Below are positions 19,801 through 34,800 of a stretch of DNA of 64,000 nt, piece by piece. Origin of the DNA: Pipra filicauda (taxonomy: Eukaryota; Chordata; Aves; Passeriformes; Pipridae). The stretch covers positions 620,001-684,000 of the forward strand of contig NW_024104505.1 of NCBI RefSeq assembly GCF_003945595.2. Direction: 5' to 3'. Position 1 is the stretch's first letter. Each line of letters opens with the position of its first letter. The position numbers and the translations under genes are program-made. The notes under the pieces are model-generated. The model was not told the origin of the DNA and searched no databases. It worked only from the letters and a program-made list of their open reading frames with translations.

Positions 19801-21330
19801 GACAGCAGCTGTGCTGACCACAGGCACTGCCCTGATGCCTGGGCTGGCAGTCTGGTCACACCCAGCCCTGTCCTGACATGGGCAGGCAGCAGCCAGCCTC
19901 TGCCATTGGAAAGCATGGACATGGAGACATGGGGACACCTGAGCAGATGGGAGACCAAAACATGCAGCAAAGCTGTGGAGATCCCCCAGCCCCTGGAAGA
20001 TGGTGGAGCTGTGGGAACTGAAGGCATCATTTGCGGACATGAGATGAGTGTGCAGGATGTGCTGCTCCAGCTAAAGGCCTGCTTCCCATCTAACATCTTC
20101 TGGCCACAATTAACTTTGAAATGTATGAAAGTACCTGTGACGTTTTGAAAAAATATGACAATATTTTCCTGTTGCTTGGAGAGATGTAGCTGGAGATAAG
20201 AGCTATGTTTAAAACAACTCATCATGAACTGAAATAAAGAATAACTGAGACTTATGTATGAACATTTCCACCTAAGGTATATAGACATTTGTGAAAAACA
20301 CCTAGATAAAGTGTCTGAGGAACTAGAACTACTTTCACATGGGAAAGGAAGAGATTGCATGAATCATTATATACTTCCAACTTTTTTTTTTTTCAACGGA
20401 TTTTACAGTAGTGAGGTTTTAGAGAGGAGAGATATCATCTAAAAGTTGGTTGAAATTGTTTCTAAAACACACATTTGTATAAATCCTAGACTTTGAACAA
20501 AAAAAAAAATTGTGTGACTGAAGTCAGAATAAACCACTTAGTTTAGCAAAATAACTTCACAATCTATCAAACCCTGTCTTGTGATGACAAACCACATGAA
20601 ATCTGTGCAGATAAACTATTACCAGTGGCTAGTTTCCCCTGTGTCTCACTGACAAGAGGTGGGGTGGAGTATGTGTACTTAATACCCAGGGGAAAAGTAG
20701 TGAACATCTGTTGAAATAATCCCTCATTACACTCAAGTGGGTATTGATCAAATGAATTTGAATATGCTTTTGTACTAATATTCCTCTGGAGAGGATTCAA
20801 GCAGAAGTAGTAGAGAAGCTGTGGTGTGGTCTGGTGGTACAGCACCCTGCCCACCACTTCATGCCTGGAGGGGCAGAGGAGATGGGACAAGGGGAGGCCC
20901 TTGGCTGAGATGAGTCCATGCACTGCACTGCTGGTGAGCATAGAGGCAGACTTCTCCAGTCTGGGTGAGTATTTAAAGGTGAATTTTTTTATTAAGATTT
21001 TCACATGGTCTTTGATTAAGCTAGAAATGGGAGGGCAAAAATTATTTGAAGGTTGGGAAAAAATCACGTGCAAGAGAAGTTTCTGAGTGTGGTATGACTT
21101 ATCTTTTCCTGTTTCTCACTGTTATTCAGTGAAAAGATGGCTTTTTAATTGTAGTTATTATCTTTATGTGATAGACTTAGTTCTGGTGACAAGATAAATA
21201 ATGTTGTAAGCAAGACTTCCTTTTCCTGTCACTGGGTTCTTTTGGTTAAGTAACTTACGTTTATTATGGAACAAAGCAAGGTACAGTGCAAATATACCCT
21301 GTCCTTTTATCCAGCCTTTCAGTAATATTC
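16829..21330. other. Intergenic, no gene recognised
   Basis: This stretch is AT-rich with homopolymer runs (an A-run near 18640, a T-run near 20381, an A-run near 20500). A 292-codon open frame on the minus strand (19482-20360) and a 143-codon frame on the plus strand (19717-20148) overlap. Neither shows a recognisable domain, and their composition is that of noncoding DNA. I do not call them genes. Confidence 0.55.
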
Positions 21331-23620
21331 ACAGAATCACAGAATCTCAGAACATGCTGAGTTGGAAGAGACAGACAAGAATCACTGAGTCCAACTCTCA
21401 ACCCTACACAGGACCATTCCCCCAGAGTCACATCATGTGCCTGAGAGTATCATCCAAATGCTTCTTGAACTCTGTCAGGCTTGGTGCTATGATCGAACTT
21501 GTTGCTGGGAGCCTGTTCCAGTCCCCAGCTACCCTCTGGGTGAAGAACCTTTTTCCTTTGCTTAGTATTCCTTCTAGTCCTGCGACCAAGTTGTTTATGA
21601 AGATGTTGAAGAGCACAGGGCCTGAAATGGAGCCCTGTGGAACCTCACTAGTGACAGGTTCCCAGTCTAATGTCATCCCATTCACTGTTACCCTCTGTGC
21701 TCAACCTATGAGCCGATTGCTCACCCACCACATGATGTGTTTATCCAGCTGTGTGCTGGACATTTTGTCCATAAGGATCCTGTGAGAGACAGTATTGAAA
21801 GCTTTACTGAAATCCAAAAATATTACATCGGCTGGCTTCCCTTGATCAGCTAGGTGGATAAACAGGACTTTTCTCTCATGAAGCTGTGTTGGCTGTGACC
21901 AATGACTGTGTTGTCTTTCAGGTGTTTTTCAGTACTTCCTGGAATAGTCTTCTCCATAACTTTTCCAGGCACTGAAGTGAGACTGACAGGCCTGTAGTTT
22001 CCAGGGTCCTCCTTCTTGCCCCTCTTGAAAATCGAGACAATGTTTACCAGTTTCCAGTCAGTGACCTCTCCAGATTTCCAAGACTGCTTAAAAATCATTG
22101 AGAGGTTTTGTGATGACATCAGCTAGTTCTTTGAGGATTCTGGGAAGAATTCCATCAGGCCCCATAGATTTGTAGGTATCCAGCTAGAGCAGAAGATCCT
22201 GCACAGTTTCAGGGTCCACTGGGAGTTGATCATTCTCCCAGTCATGGTCCTCCAGCTCAGGGCACTGAGACCCCCTTGATCCCTCGTCTGTGTTTGAAGA
22301 CAAAGGCAAAGAAAGTGTTAAACACCTGTGCCTTGTCTCTGTCTCTGTGAGGTGACCATCCTCATCCTGTACCAGGCCAATGATATTTCTATACTACCTA
22401 TTGCCATTAATGTATTTAAAAAAACCCTCTTTTTATCGTCCCCCACATTTCTGGCCTGCTTCAACTCCAGTTGAGCTTTGGCTACAGCAGCAAGCAGCAT
22501 CTCTGAATTCCTCCCATGTCACTTGACCTTGTTTCTACTGGGCATACACCTTTCCTTTTTTTGCCTTATTTCCAAGAGAAGATTACTGTTCAGCCAAGAT
22601 GGCCTTCTGCCTCACCTGCTTGACTTCTGACGTTTGGGAATTGCCTGCTGCTGTGCCCTTAGGAGATGATATTTGAAAGGTGATCAGCACTGATGGACCC
22701 CAGCACCTGCAATAGCATTTTCCCAGGGGAACTTGCTTACTAATTCCCTGAGGAGCCTGAAGTCTGCTCTCCTCATGTCCAGAGTTGAGGTTTTGCTGGC
22801 ACTTTTCCTCCTATCAACAGAGATTTTAAACTCAATCACTTTGTGGCACTGTGGCCAAGACAGCCGCCAATCTCCACTTTGCTCAGGAGATCCTCTTTGT
22901 TGACAAGCAGCAGATCAAGGAGAGCATCTTTCGAGTCGTCTCCCTTAGGACTTGTTCCATAAAGTTGTCATCCAGGCTTTTGAGGAATCTTTTCACCCAG
23001 GTTGTACCAGATGTGCGATGCTCCCAGTTAATTTCTGGCAAGTTAAAGTGCCCCATAAGGACAAGGGCAGTTGACTTGAAAATATCTCTTAGTTTCTCAA
23101 AGAATAAGTTGTTGACATCATTGTCCTGGCCGGGAAGTCTATAGTAGACTCCTATGATGACATCTGCATTATTTGTCTGCCCCTTGATTCTTATCCAGAG
23201 GCTCTCAACTGTGGCATTGCCAACTATGAGCTCTATATGTTCTAACCCTCCTGATACGTAGAGTGCCACCTCATCACCTCTTCTGCCCTGCCTATCCCTC
23301 CTAACCATGTCTATCCTTGTAACCATCTAACAGGACACTCCAGTCACAGGTCTCACCCCACCAGGTTTCACTTATGCCAACGATGTCAAATCTCTGAGAC
23401 TGAGCCAAAGCTTTGAGCTCCTCTTCTTTGTTTCTTGTGCTGGACACTGAAGCATTTGTACTGAAGTACAAACATTTCGGGTGTAGTACATTGTGGCCAA
23501 TACCTCCTGAAGCATATTGAGAAGTCCCATTAGTGCTCCTTTCCTCAAGTTTTGGCACACCATACCATCACTTATCACTGGCAAGCTTGGTTCTGTTCCC
23601 TTCCCCCTTCCAAGCTAGTT
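21331..23620 (-). repeat. CR1 LINE, 5'-truncated, internally deleted
   Basis: This is the longest CR1 copy here, about 2.3 kb on the minus strand, with its 3' end near 21331. The 5' part encodes pieces of the apurinic-type endonuclease domain (VGISETWW at about 23380-23400; RRDRQGRRGDEVALYV near 23270; GVYYRLPGQ; MGHFNLPEINW), split between two frames. The RT region contains NYRPVSLTS and [17 protein letters not shown] but then jumps straight to the C-terminal [12 protein letters not shown] segment. The RT catalytic motif is therefore deleted. Several frameshifts and stops make it inactive. Confidence 0.9.
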
Positions 23621-24638
23621 TGTGGTATTGTGCCAGGTAAGGAATTAATGTTAAGGTTTTGACATTATGTGCAATGATATTGCAAAAAGCTTATGTTGGT
23701 TTGAGAGAGATACTTTACAACGATAAGCTGCAGTCTTAAAGAAAAAAACCCAAAACCAAACCCAAAACAATAAAGCAACAAAATTCTCTGCTTTCACTTC
23801 CTTCACCCTGAACAGAATTTTTTCAGGAAAAATTATTTATGCAAAATATTGTCTCTTAAATTTTTAATTACAGTTCCCTTGTCATTTCAAAGCCTAGAAC
23901 TGTTTAGGGCACAGATGCCCTGGTTCATTCACTATGAGCAGGACTAAGAACGGTTCTGCCCTGAGCGACTGGTGCAGTGTAAATGTGTCCATCGACACTC
24001 ACGCCTCCAGCTCTCTAGAGAATCTTTCTGAAAAGAAATGAAATGTATGAACCAGAATTTAATGGCAAAGAAGTGGTGTCAGTGGTTAGAAACTCACACT
24101 TTGCTCACACTTCACTGCATAGTTTGAGTAGGGGTGAATGACTGGGTTGGGCAGCAAAAACACTGCTAAGCTGTTCCTTCCTCCCATGCTGGAAACACAC
24201 TTGTATGGGGACTTTCTGAGGTGTTTGCTTTCAAAATTCACAGAAAACATGAAAAAAACCTGAAATAAACCAGATTTTGCTAATCTGTGTTTATGGAAGC
24301 AGCAGTCAAACAGATTTCAAGAGGTTTTACCATACACCCTAAAGACCCTAGTCTGTATCTTGGGTGATATGGGGGGAACTGATGGAGGCTGCATTGAGCT
24401 TGGGGTGAAAACAAGATGTCATGAGCTGACTTTACCAGCTTTCTATACTGCTTTGGTCATGCTAGAGAGCCCAAGGGGAGTGCTCTGGCTCCTGCACTCA
24501 GGGATTGCCCAGGGTATTGCTGGGCAGGGATGGATGCCCCGACCTACCTGACTACCCTGCTGGGAACTACCTCAGCTTACAAACATGGGGACCTCAAGGT
24601 AAAGTGGCAGTGCTGATGTATTTGCTGGCATATCAAAT
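23621..24638. other. Intergenic, no gene recognised
   Basis: A 1-kb AT-rich spacer between the CR1 copy and the following LTR. I see no coding or RNA gene in it. Confidence 0.6.
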
Positions 24639-25836
24639 TGTCGTAGTTTGAAAAAGAGTCCCCCCAGAGCTGGAAGATAGCTAGCTCCAGGGGTGGTGTT
24701 TTTGGTGCTGAGCCAATGAGGGCTTAGTGTGCCCCTGCGGAAATGACATATTCACAAGCCAGAAAAGAAGGCTTGTTGGCGTAACTGGAATTAGGGCAGC
24801 CATGAAGTGAGATGCTATGTGTTAAAGAGAGAGAGAGAGAGAGAGAGACCGAGCGGGGCCGGGACGGCTTTCCCCCCCTGGTCCTAGCCGTGGCGGCAGG
24901 GGGCTTCTTTCCTCCCTCAGCCCTAGCTCAGGGGACTCGGTACAGCTTTGTAGCTGGGCTGGGATGCTGAGCTAAGACCATGTCACCGCCCCACTGCCAG
25001 GGAGAGGCGGTGGCACGGGACCCAATCCAGCTGGGGGCTGGAACCAAGCCCCAGTGGGCAGGAACACTAAGCCAACATGAGCTGAGGGGTGGCCCAGAGC
25101 AGGCCAGGCTGGTTAGCCATGACCCTGGAGAGGCAGCTGCAGCACACAGCCACGGAGCAAGCCTCTGTGGAGGAGCAGCCCGGGCTCCCGCAGCAGCTTG
25201 GAGGCGAGCAGCAAAATATGGACTGAGAGACGCAGGGATGTCCTGCGAGGAGAGAGAGCCTGCAATGAAGCAGGAGAAGCCAGCTGGAAACATTTCTTGG
25301 GTAAGAACTGAGTCAAAAACCCCCAGAATCCTTGTGACTGGGAAAGGAGGGGTGGAATACTGCCTAGGGGACCCCCTGAAATTCCTGTGGAAGGAAATCT
25401 CCACGGAGCAGGAGGTAAAGACTTTAAGCTTTAACTCCCTGTACTCCGTGGATGACGACCATGGTGGTAACGAGCTTGTTTCCCTCGAAGGCCATGGGTA
25501 CCCCTTGACTGGAACTGAAGGGCTGAGTGGGGGTGAGAGAGAGATCCCCTGCACTTTGATGGAGAGAGAGAGAGATTTCCCAGCTACGGCGAATTGAAAC
25601 TACTGCCTTAAAGATAAGAGAAGAGACTGTGCTGCCCTGAAACTGAAAACACTTCTTCTTCCTCTTGGACTTTATGGGTGGAGGGAGAGGTGGTCTGTGT
25701 AAATACAATGTTTTACCATAGGAGAGTTAGTTAAGATTGTTGTATATATATTGCTTTATAGTTTTTTATTTTGTTAGTAATAAAGTTTGATACAATTCCC
25801 GCTGCTGAGTTATGCCTGTGTGAAACTTCTCTCACA
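24639..25836 (+). repeat. Probable ERV LTR, plus strand
   Basis: The block starts TGTCGTAGTTTG and ends TCTCACA, with TG...CA ends and a length near 1.2 kb. It has a GA microsatellite (24825-24848), a GC-rich middle and a clear AATAAA at 25779-25784 about 50 bp from the 3' end, the layout of an avian LTR. A 205-codon open frame (24980-25597) within it has no recognisable domain. No target-site duplication was found and retroviral genes do not follow, so it is either solo or the start of a decayed element. Confidence 0.5.
24825..24848 (+). repeat. (GA)n microsatellite
   Basis: About 12 perfect GA units inside the plus-strand LTR at 24.6-25.8 kb. Confidence 0.9.
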
Positions 25837-28800
25837 TTTGGGTAAATTTGTGGAGGGTTTGAAAATTGGCTTTTAGAGGCTAAAACCAGGGCACAAATAT
25901 ATGGAGAGGAGGAAAGAAATGAAAATCCTGGCCAAAGGTGAGGTGGCCAGGTGTCTGCTGCACAGAGGTGTGTCGTGCTCTCCCAGCACTCCAGACACTG
26001 GTATGAACCCCTGGCTGATTCGCCCAAATTGCACCTAGCAGCCTGCCCCTGAGAGTCAGCAGGTGCCATTCTTCTTGACAATTAGCTCTTTTTATACAGG
26101 CAATATGTTAATCTCCTGTGGCCACAAATGGGAAATTCCCTCTTTGCAAACCGCCTTGTAAAAGCACCATTCAGACTCTCCCTAGACAGAACATCCAAAG
26201 AGAAGAATTCCTCTTCAGACCTATCAGGCCTGAATCTGCTGGAGAAAAATGGCCCTGAGGTGTCCTCAGTCCTTCCAAGCTGTAGCCTGGAGTCCTTGGA
26301 GCTGAGAGGGAAAGGGAAATCCAAAGGATGTTTCTCTTGAGATAAGGTCTTAACAGATTTCCCCTGGGTTATCTCCAAAGCCAGCTCCAACACCACCCCA
26401 CCACTGAGTGGGGCCAGGAGTTCCAAAGACAGAGTACAAGAAAACCCAAGAGTCCAAAGAAAACCCTATACAACAAGGGTTTTTCATTTCTCCTCTGGGG
26501 ATGAGGATCCTATGCTCTGTCCAGGTGAGCTGCCACATATCTCACCTGCTCTGGCAACACTACACCTGATATCCTGCCAGGAAGGACTGCTGATGGGACA
26601 CACAACATCTGAACACAGCCTGAATCTGTGCTGAGCTGGCTTGCAAAGAAGCTTGGGATACACAGCAACCTGCCCCAGGAGTCAGCAAGCACAGACATGT
26701 GCTGGTGTGGTTATGCTGACTTCTAGTCACCATGGAACACTCCATAGCACAAAGGCTGATGTTTGTTGGTCTACTGTAAATTTGACATTTTTCATTTCTT
26801 TTAGTCAGAAAAGTAAAAATATCTTGTTTCTTCATAAGCTTTCCTCCCCTGAATAGAAGCTAATCCAAGAGCTATTTAATTCTCACTTACATGGAACTTT
26901 TTATTCCGATAGCAAATATATTCCTATGTTCTTTGGCTTGTGTGCTTGTGTAAAATCTTAGCACAAATATATGAATTACATTTTTTAAAAATTATTGCTA
27001 TTCTCTTGAAAATTTTCAGTGACCTGATGGAGTAAACCAATATCACACTGTTTCCTCTTATTTATTATTGTGTTAGCAGTTTTGCCTAGCCCTGCAATTG
27101 CATAGATTTAAATAATACAGCAATTGTGTAGAATTAAAAATAAAGAACATCACATTTTCCAGATTGAGGGACGAAAAGGACCTTTCCTCAGCTGTGCTGG
27201 AGCAGCTCAGTAGCTAGAGTATAGCAGCGGAGCTGAGTGGATGGTGCAGACATGTAGGAGTAGGAACTTCTTGCATTGCCACATAATGCCAAAACTCGAT
27301 GGTCAAACTCTAACACAGCATCCTGTGTGTCATTCATTTGTTCTTTTGACATCTGACTTGTTTACAGCAAGAACACATCTCTCCCACACACAGGGACTGA
27401 AACTCCTTGAAGTCTATCATCAGATGCTGGAATATAGGGTAGTTTACAGGTTTGAGCAGAGAATAGGTAAAAAATGTTCCTGGCATGAAACTTTTTCAAG
27501 GGTTTGACTTTGCTTATTTTTCTTGCAGATTAGACGGGTACACAGGGGCTACTAAAGGTCAATGACACTGGAGAGCCTTTATGCTGTAGGTTATCTCCCT
27601 AAGTCAATTTTTGTCTGAAGTAAAAATTTCTTACAGTTCAGAACTGAAGGTTGACGGACTGTGTAAAGTGGTTAGACCTTTTCAAAAGAATTCTACTTTA
27701 TAAAAACAGAACATGAACATTGACACAAGGATGACTTTAGGAACATTTTGTATATCTTCCAAAGTCTGAGTTGCACTCACATGGAGGGAAAATCAGAAGC
27801 TAACAAAACTAAAGGCAATAAAGATTTTTTAATCATCTAAGTAATCTCAGTGGTAATAACTATCTCCTCTGGAGATAATAAAATTCTAAGCATAGAGGGA
27901 GAAAATGTTCAGCAAACATCTTGGTTTTGCATCTAACATTTCCCTTAAATAATAATGTAAAGGAAATCATTGTTCTTATGAGATACAAGTAAATAACATC
28001 ACTTCTTCCTGAATGCAATGTACACCCACAAATCCTACAACAGTTGCTTGAAGAAGAAGGAAAATAACCGGTGTAATTCTATGTTAATTATTAGAAACCA
28101 AAGTTTCTTTAATAAACCTGATTCAATGCTTTGCTGATGTCAATTACTAGCCTGGTTGATAAAAGCAACTACATAGACTACTGTGAAGTATTTTTTTGGT
28201 ATTGTAGAATGTTTGGACAGAAGAATCTAGCAACTCTCGTTGGCAAAAAACCCATGCCCATTAAAGTGAGAACTGATGCCCAGGCGTAATTACTGATACA
28301 TTGCCAATAAGAAATCTTGAGCACATGACTTCGTTTGTTATTTTCTGCAGAGATCAGTGCCAGATTTGATCTCATTCTACATTTTCATCTGTAACCAGGA
28401 AGAAAATACTAAGTCACTGCTGATAAAAACCAAACATGACAAGAAACTGGAAAAACTAAATATGGAGGAGGCAGAGGAGTCAGACAGAGCAAACTAGACC
28501 CACCAAAACAAATACACTTTAATACAGGCAAATATGAAGTGTGATGTTGCATCCTGAGAGCAACAAACAGAATAAGGGGAATGGTGAGCAAATAGCTCAC
28601 TATGAGTTCACAATTTACAGAGTTAAAAGGAATGATGCAGTTCAGGGGTGTCTAAACAAACTAGCAGAAAAGGTGTTTCTTGCTCCTGTATTTTTCGTTG
28701 CTGAGATTTTTTTCGCATACTTAGAATTTAGTAATTTTATAACTTTTTACTGGTTCTTCTCAGGTCTCACTGAAATCACAATTTATCTTTATTATGAATG

Positions 28801-31800
28801 TTTTTCCACTACAAAGAGGATGTTAACCCCTTGATTATGTCAACAAGACAATACATAAATAGATGAAAGCCAGCTAAATGAACTTCTCACTTCACTTCCT
28901 TGTTCATGCCACAGTAGTTTATTCTCATCTCCCTTGATAACCTTGAAAACCTTAAAGTAAACAAGTGGGTCATCTATTTGCCCCAATTTATAACATTAAT
29001 CATTGTGTAAGCCAGATACAAATTCCCTGGTACAAATCAAGTGTATTATGATTCGAAGAAGATGAACATACCATGCAGCAGCCAGTGGTGTGCAGGAAAT
29101 TGTGACTTAGTACTTTTTCTTGTTTTAAAAAAAAAAAAAATTCAGATCTTTTGCTTTGTCAGAAAAAGAAACCGATGATGGAGCCAGGTAGATCTTTGAT
29201 GCAATTCCATTGACTACAAAGGAAAACCCTATTTTCTTGAATGTAGTATTAATGCAAGTGGAGGATACATTGTTTTTGGCAACAACACCAAGTGTCTTGC
29301 CATCAACACTTATTCCAAACAGCCCTACCCTGATATATCTCAGTTTGTTCTGATTTTCTACACTGAGAACATGTTGGGCCTGAACTGGGAATTTTTTGAG
29401 GATTCCAACACATTTCTAGAACACTGTTAAAATAACCAAGAAAATGGTAATGAATCAACGGTAGTGAATGGTAATTCATTAGTATTTAGCTGTTGTTCAG
29501 TGCAGAGACATACATCTGGTTCTAAAGGCTCCCTTTGGTCAAGTTTCATTTTGATTCCTCTGTATCCCATGGAGTACCTGAAAGGAAACAAGACAAAGTG
29601 ACTTCAGAAAAATGAAAAGGGAGTCTAAGGGTGAGACTCAGTTGATCCCAAGGTTATGTTGATAATGCCAAGTGAGTACATCCTCAATGCAGATAGAAAT
29701 AATTATTGTTATTTACCCTAATTTAATCTCATAAGTACTGAGGAGAGCTAGGTGAGTGCTATTTCTCCAATTTTATACAGAACAAACATATAAATGGAAG
29801 AAGTGAGAGGTTAATTATCCAGCTAGGCAAAGCATTTAAATGCCTAACACCCATTGATTTCAGGAAGTACTAGTGGCCATAAGTTTTGTGTGTCTCTGTG
29901 GTTTGCCCAGTATCAAACTGATTAGTCAGGAAGCTATGCAGAGACAGGCAATCTGCATATTGCCCTGATTTTCTAACTTTCTCCAAGAGGAATCGTCACC
30001 TTAGAAATAGGTTGTGGGATTCATCTCATCAAACATGTCACCTTTGCAGTGTAAACATCTACATCTGGACTAGTCATCTGGACACTGCTTTTAGTCAAGG
30101 AAGGGAAAGACAACACAAATGAATTCCAACTTCTGTGTCAGCACCGCAAAAGCGGAATACCAAAATGCAACCTACACCAGATGTGGTCATCCATTTACCC
30201 TTGCTATCCTGAGATTCACTGGAAAAAAATACAAAACATATCCAGGGGATTTCCAATCCTTGATGTTATCTTTAGAGTGTTCTAATTCAGCTTCAGAATA
30301 AAGAACTCATTTGTATTTCTTCTTGTGTCTACTTGCCTCTGCTTCATCTGACTCAAAACAAGAAAGTTCACAGATTTAACATTTTCTGGCTGCACATGCC
30401 TAGAAAATTACCATTTCCTCCTTTTAATGACCTCTGTGATGTCCTGTGATTATTTTCCATTTATTATAGGCTTTTCTGGATTAATTTTATCTGCTGATGA
30501 TATTTTCATAATTTCAGAATTAAAATAAAGATTTAGTCAATCTTTTATGCATTATCAAATATTTTTAAATAGTTTATGGCTTTTTGACTGGGGAAAAATA
30601 AGTTACAAAAAATGTGATCTAGCTAGACTTTCTCTGAAACTGAAAATATTTAATTACACCCTGAAACATAACAGAAAGAGCATGTTGATAAAAGGTTAGG
30701 CACAAACACAGCTCTGGCAGCTGTAATGTAGATGTTATTATTACAGGCTGAGACTTCACTGCAGACAAGAAGAAAAGAGGTAAAACTTACCCAATAACTG
30801 CTGTTTGCTGCTGGACTTCGTTGACAGTTTAATTTGAAGTTGTTTACAAATAGGAAGTGCTATTAACTCAGAGGAATAAATACTGTGAAATTTGAAAGGC
30901 TGTCCCTTTGAAAAGCATGGCCCAACTTCTGCATTTCTACAGATAAATCCATCTGTGAGACAAAGAAGGCAAGCATAAAGGAGGAGCCTTAGGGGCTAGA
31001 AATTTTCAGCAAGCTGTGTTTGTGACCCTCACCTTCTCCAAAGCCTTGGGGAGCAGAGGAACATGACTGCCATGGGAGCTGGCTCACTGGTGGGAGCAAA
31101 CCAAGATGCACCTAGACCCAGCATGATGGTTGGAAAACAAGGAAGCAGAAACCTCATTGCACTGCAAAATGAAATCACAGGTACCTTGGAAAGTAGGCTA
31201 AAGCTGGAAATACTGTGTCATCTACTTGGCACATGCAGATGTGGAAAATAACCACAAAGTTCTGCACATTAAAGATCGTATTGTTCCTGATCCCAGTTGA
31301 TGGTAGTTTTCTCTTCTGGGAGGGAAGAGTCAGCCTGGATCAGAGGACAGACACATGGCAGTGAGGTAACAACATCGTGGCTGCAGTCAACTTACAATGT
31401 GCAGACATACCAACAAACCAAATCCTCAGAAAAAATTGTACCACTCTGAGGAGGACTTAGTGCACCATGGAGCCCAGAGTGGAAAGCTGGTGCAGCTCCA
31501 GTGCAGGGGAGATGAGCAAAGATAAAGGTCTGACGCAACACCAAGCTGGCTGAACTGAAAGTTCTTAAATTAAATCATGAAACTCAGGTGATAAGAAATT
31601 CTGCCTTAACAGGTCCTCTCTGCTGAGTGTACAAAAGAAAAAGCGAGAGGAAGAAAATTCTGGTTATGAATATGTTAAATTTGACATTCACATAGACTTA
31701 AGTTTGGCTGGGCCTATGGGGCCTGAGCTACATGCCTGGTGTGAGTAATGCATTTTGAACTTTAATGGTGCACGCTTCTGATATGACTCAAATGCACAGC

Positions 31801-34800
31801 ACTGCCAGAAAGCATTGGAGGCTTTCCTGCCTCCAAGCAGCTGACCTGGCACCAACCTTCAAAGAGAATTCTGGCAGGGCTCATCATTTATTGCCCTATC
31901 ACAACCACCCAAACTTCTATTTTTTAAAAAAAGTCTGTGAAAATGATAACTTTTTTCTTTTAGACAAGTGTAGTGTGGTCTTAAACATGTACATGACTAT
32001 GAAAAAGCCATGCAACATCATCCCTTTCTGTTAGGTTGTTCCATAATAATATGTAAATGAAAAATAATGTGACTTCTTCCCATCAGTAAAAATGAGCTTT
32101 ATCCTCATTGCAGGTAATAAGTTACAGGATAAATAAGCTATAATCTATCATGCTTAAATATCAGTTTGGCTACTTTTCTTGCTTTTTAAGTAGCTGTACG
32201 TTAGGGACCACAGCAAAGGCTAAGACACCTAAATGGTAGCTAACAACCGAGTTGTATCTATTTGAATACAGAGACTTAACAACCAGGTCTCCTCAGATAG
32301 GCATGCCTTTGTGGCATGAGGATACCAAGAGCAGCAATTTAAGGTGCATCTTTTCACTCCAGAAGGTATAAAAGGAAATAAGAGACTATTTTTGTATGAT
32401 AGCTGGCCCAATCCCCATTTTAGTTATCCTACAGAATACCTGGAGGGAAGTTGCAGAGCAAATCGAATTATTAAAGCTTTACATGCATATAAATATTACT
32501 GGAGTTTGCAGCAAGACCTTTAGCCAGCGTCACCGTAGTCCTCACTCTTCTGTCACCGGTGTCAGGCAACAGGAAATGAAATGAGTCCCATGACAAACAA
32601 TGTTAGCAAGTGGGATTTCTGACCAGATAATCTCATGCTGCACTGTACTTCATGCTGTGACCAAATTCTATCCCACGGTGCTTAGCAGCATATCGGACAG
32701 AAGTCAGTAAGAAAAGCATTGGTTTCAAAACACAAAGCAACGCACTCAGCTGGTTTCCTCACAGCAGATCCCCAGCTCACTGGCTTTACTTTACATTGTA
32801 AATAAGAAGGGGATTTTGACCCCTTCTTGTGACATGACACCCAACAGTGGCTCTTTTAAAAAAAACAGTACTGCCTGGGAACTGGACTAACTTATGATGT
32901 GCATTTGTATGAGCTCATAGGAATCCCTTGACATCAAGCCACAAACAGAGGACAAAACCTAAGATCCTCCTTTCCCAGTAATTTACCAGGGGAAATCTGA
33001 ATTCCTACCCAATACCATGTATGGGTATTAGAGCTTAACCCTCCAAAAAAAGGTGGTTGGAGAAAAACTGACAAACCAATAACGAAAATAAATATTGCTG
33101 TCAGAGGTCAGAGGTGGTGGGAGAGAGGAGAGGTTGCATACATAATACTCACTTTAGTGAAGCTGGAGGAGGGGGCGGTCTGGATAGCATGCTGTAGGCT
33201 GTCTTTCAATATTAGACACAGGGATTTTTTTGAAAATTAAGATTACTACAAAAAGAAGTCATCACAAAACTCCCAAGCAAAATTACCTGCTCTTATTTTA
33301 GATTTCTGTTTGACAGAGAGTACATTGAGGTTTTTGGTTATTTTAGTATAGATACATGTATATCTACATACAGGCTTTTTTCAATAGACATTTATCTTGA
33401 CAAATGGAGATGCTGGGGCTGACCAGGTTTCCAACAGCAGCTGTTTTGAGTAAAAGGGCTGCAAAAGCCCTTGGCAAGTGTGCTGGTCTGCCTGGGCTGG
33501 ACAGCCATGGTTCTGATCATCATCTGCAGTGGGCAGCTGCTGGAACCTGGGCAGACTCATTGAGTTGCCTTGACCACAGGCTGAAAAGTGATAATATTTG
33601 TACAGGTGCAGGACTGGGCTGTGAGGTACATCTGAATGTGTCCTACTACACTGAACAGATAGATGAATAACCTGTCTGAGAGCTAGTGGTAGTCTTCTCC
33701 AAAATAACCATGGATAGTCAAGGAAAGGGGAGTTAATGTAGCAGCTCAGTTAAAGCACTTGCCTTTCTTACTAATCAGCTAGGACAGCCCTTCTCTGAAC
33801 CAGGCAAGGGTTGATGCTATCAACTATTTATCACTGATGTGGGAGAAATATCACCACAGGAATGACTGAACAAGTTTAGTTTAGGCCACTGAATCTGCTC
33901 CTATTAGTGACAGGTTTGCTGCACTTCATGTCAAATGTGGGCACCTGAGAAATGGAGCACTCTGAGGTACTTCTAACTCCAGATTTTAAGGGGCCTTGGC
34001 AGTCTAATATAACCTGAAATCATAACTGTTCAATGCTGTGGTTTTCTATTTCAGTGGTGTACATATTACACTATAATCTCCCACTCAAATATGCAGGATA
34101 AAATTATGCAACTGCTGCTCCCCTGTGGCTCTCACCTGAACAAACCATGCATAATATCACCATGATGAACTCATGTGCACAAAATTATGCTCAGCATGAA
34201 TTTTTTTGAGATTTATACCCAAAATACATATTCAACATCCAGATACTAGTAAAATCTTCACAAATCCCCTCAAATATTGCCTTCAGCCCCAAAAGTCTTT
34301 CATCCCCTCTGTCAGTAAAATCTCCAGGTACTGAGGATGTCTATGGTGAGTCTATGTCTCAGTTCCCACACTGCAGAGGTGATCAGAGACCTTCCTGCTG
34401 CCAAAGTCTCAGCAGGATGCTCAAATAAAGCATCACTGTGGGCATATGAACTACCAGGTCTTGGTCCTATCAGATATTCTTGCCTACTCATTGCCTCCTA
34501 AACACAGTTAGGGATGAGCAGGATAAGATTATAATTACTTCTCAGTAGGGTGACTACCTCCTTGATGTAGCTGTTTTAAAGTCCCTGCAGTGCCTGTTCA
34601 GAAGAGGAGCTTAGAGTCGAATATTCTAGTCACAGATGGGAAAGACACCTTGATATATCCCAAGAATTTTGGTCTCATGATCTCTACTTTTGTGTGTGTA
34701 TCCTAATCACTGAACCACCTTTTCTCCTATGCCTATCACTGTTAGTGTAAAAGCCATAGCTGCCAGATAAGTGTGGTTTAACTGACTTTAGACACTTCTG

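Noticed and set aside
19482..20360. A 292-codon minus-strand frame
   Set aside because: It has no domain, an overlapping frame on the other strand, and Ser/Leu/His-rich composition as expected by chance. No splice or promoter context supports it.
24980..25597. A 205-codon frame within the plus-strand LTR
   Set aside because: LTRs seldom encode proteins, the frame lacks recognisable motifs, and it is opposed by a 208-codon frame on the other strand.
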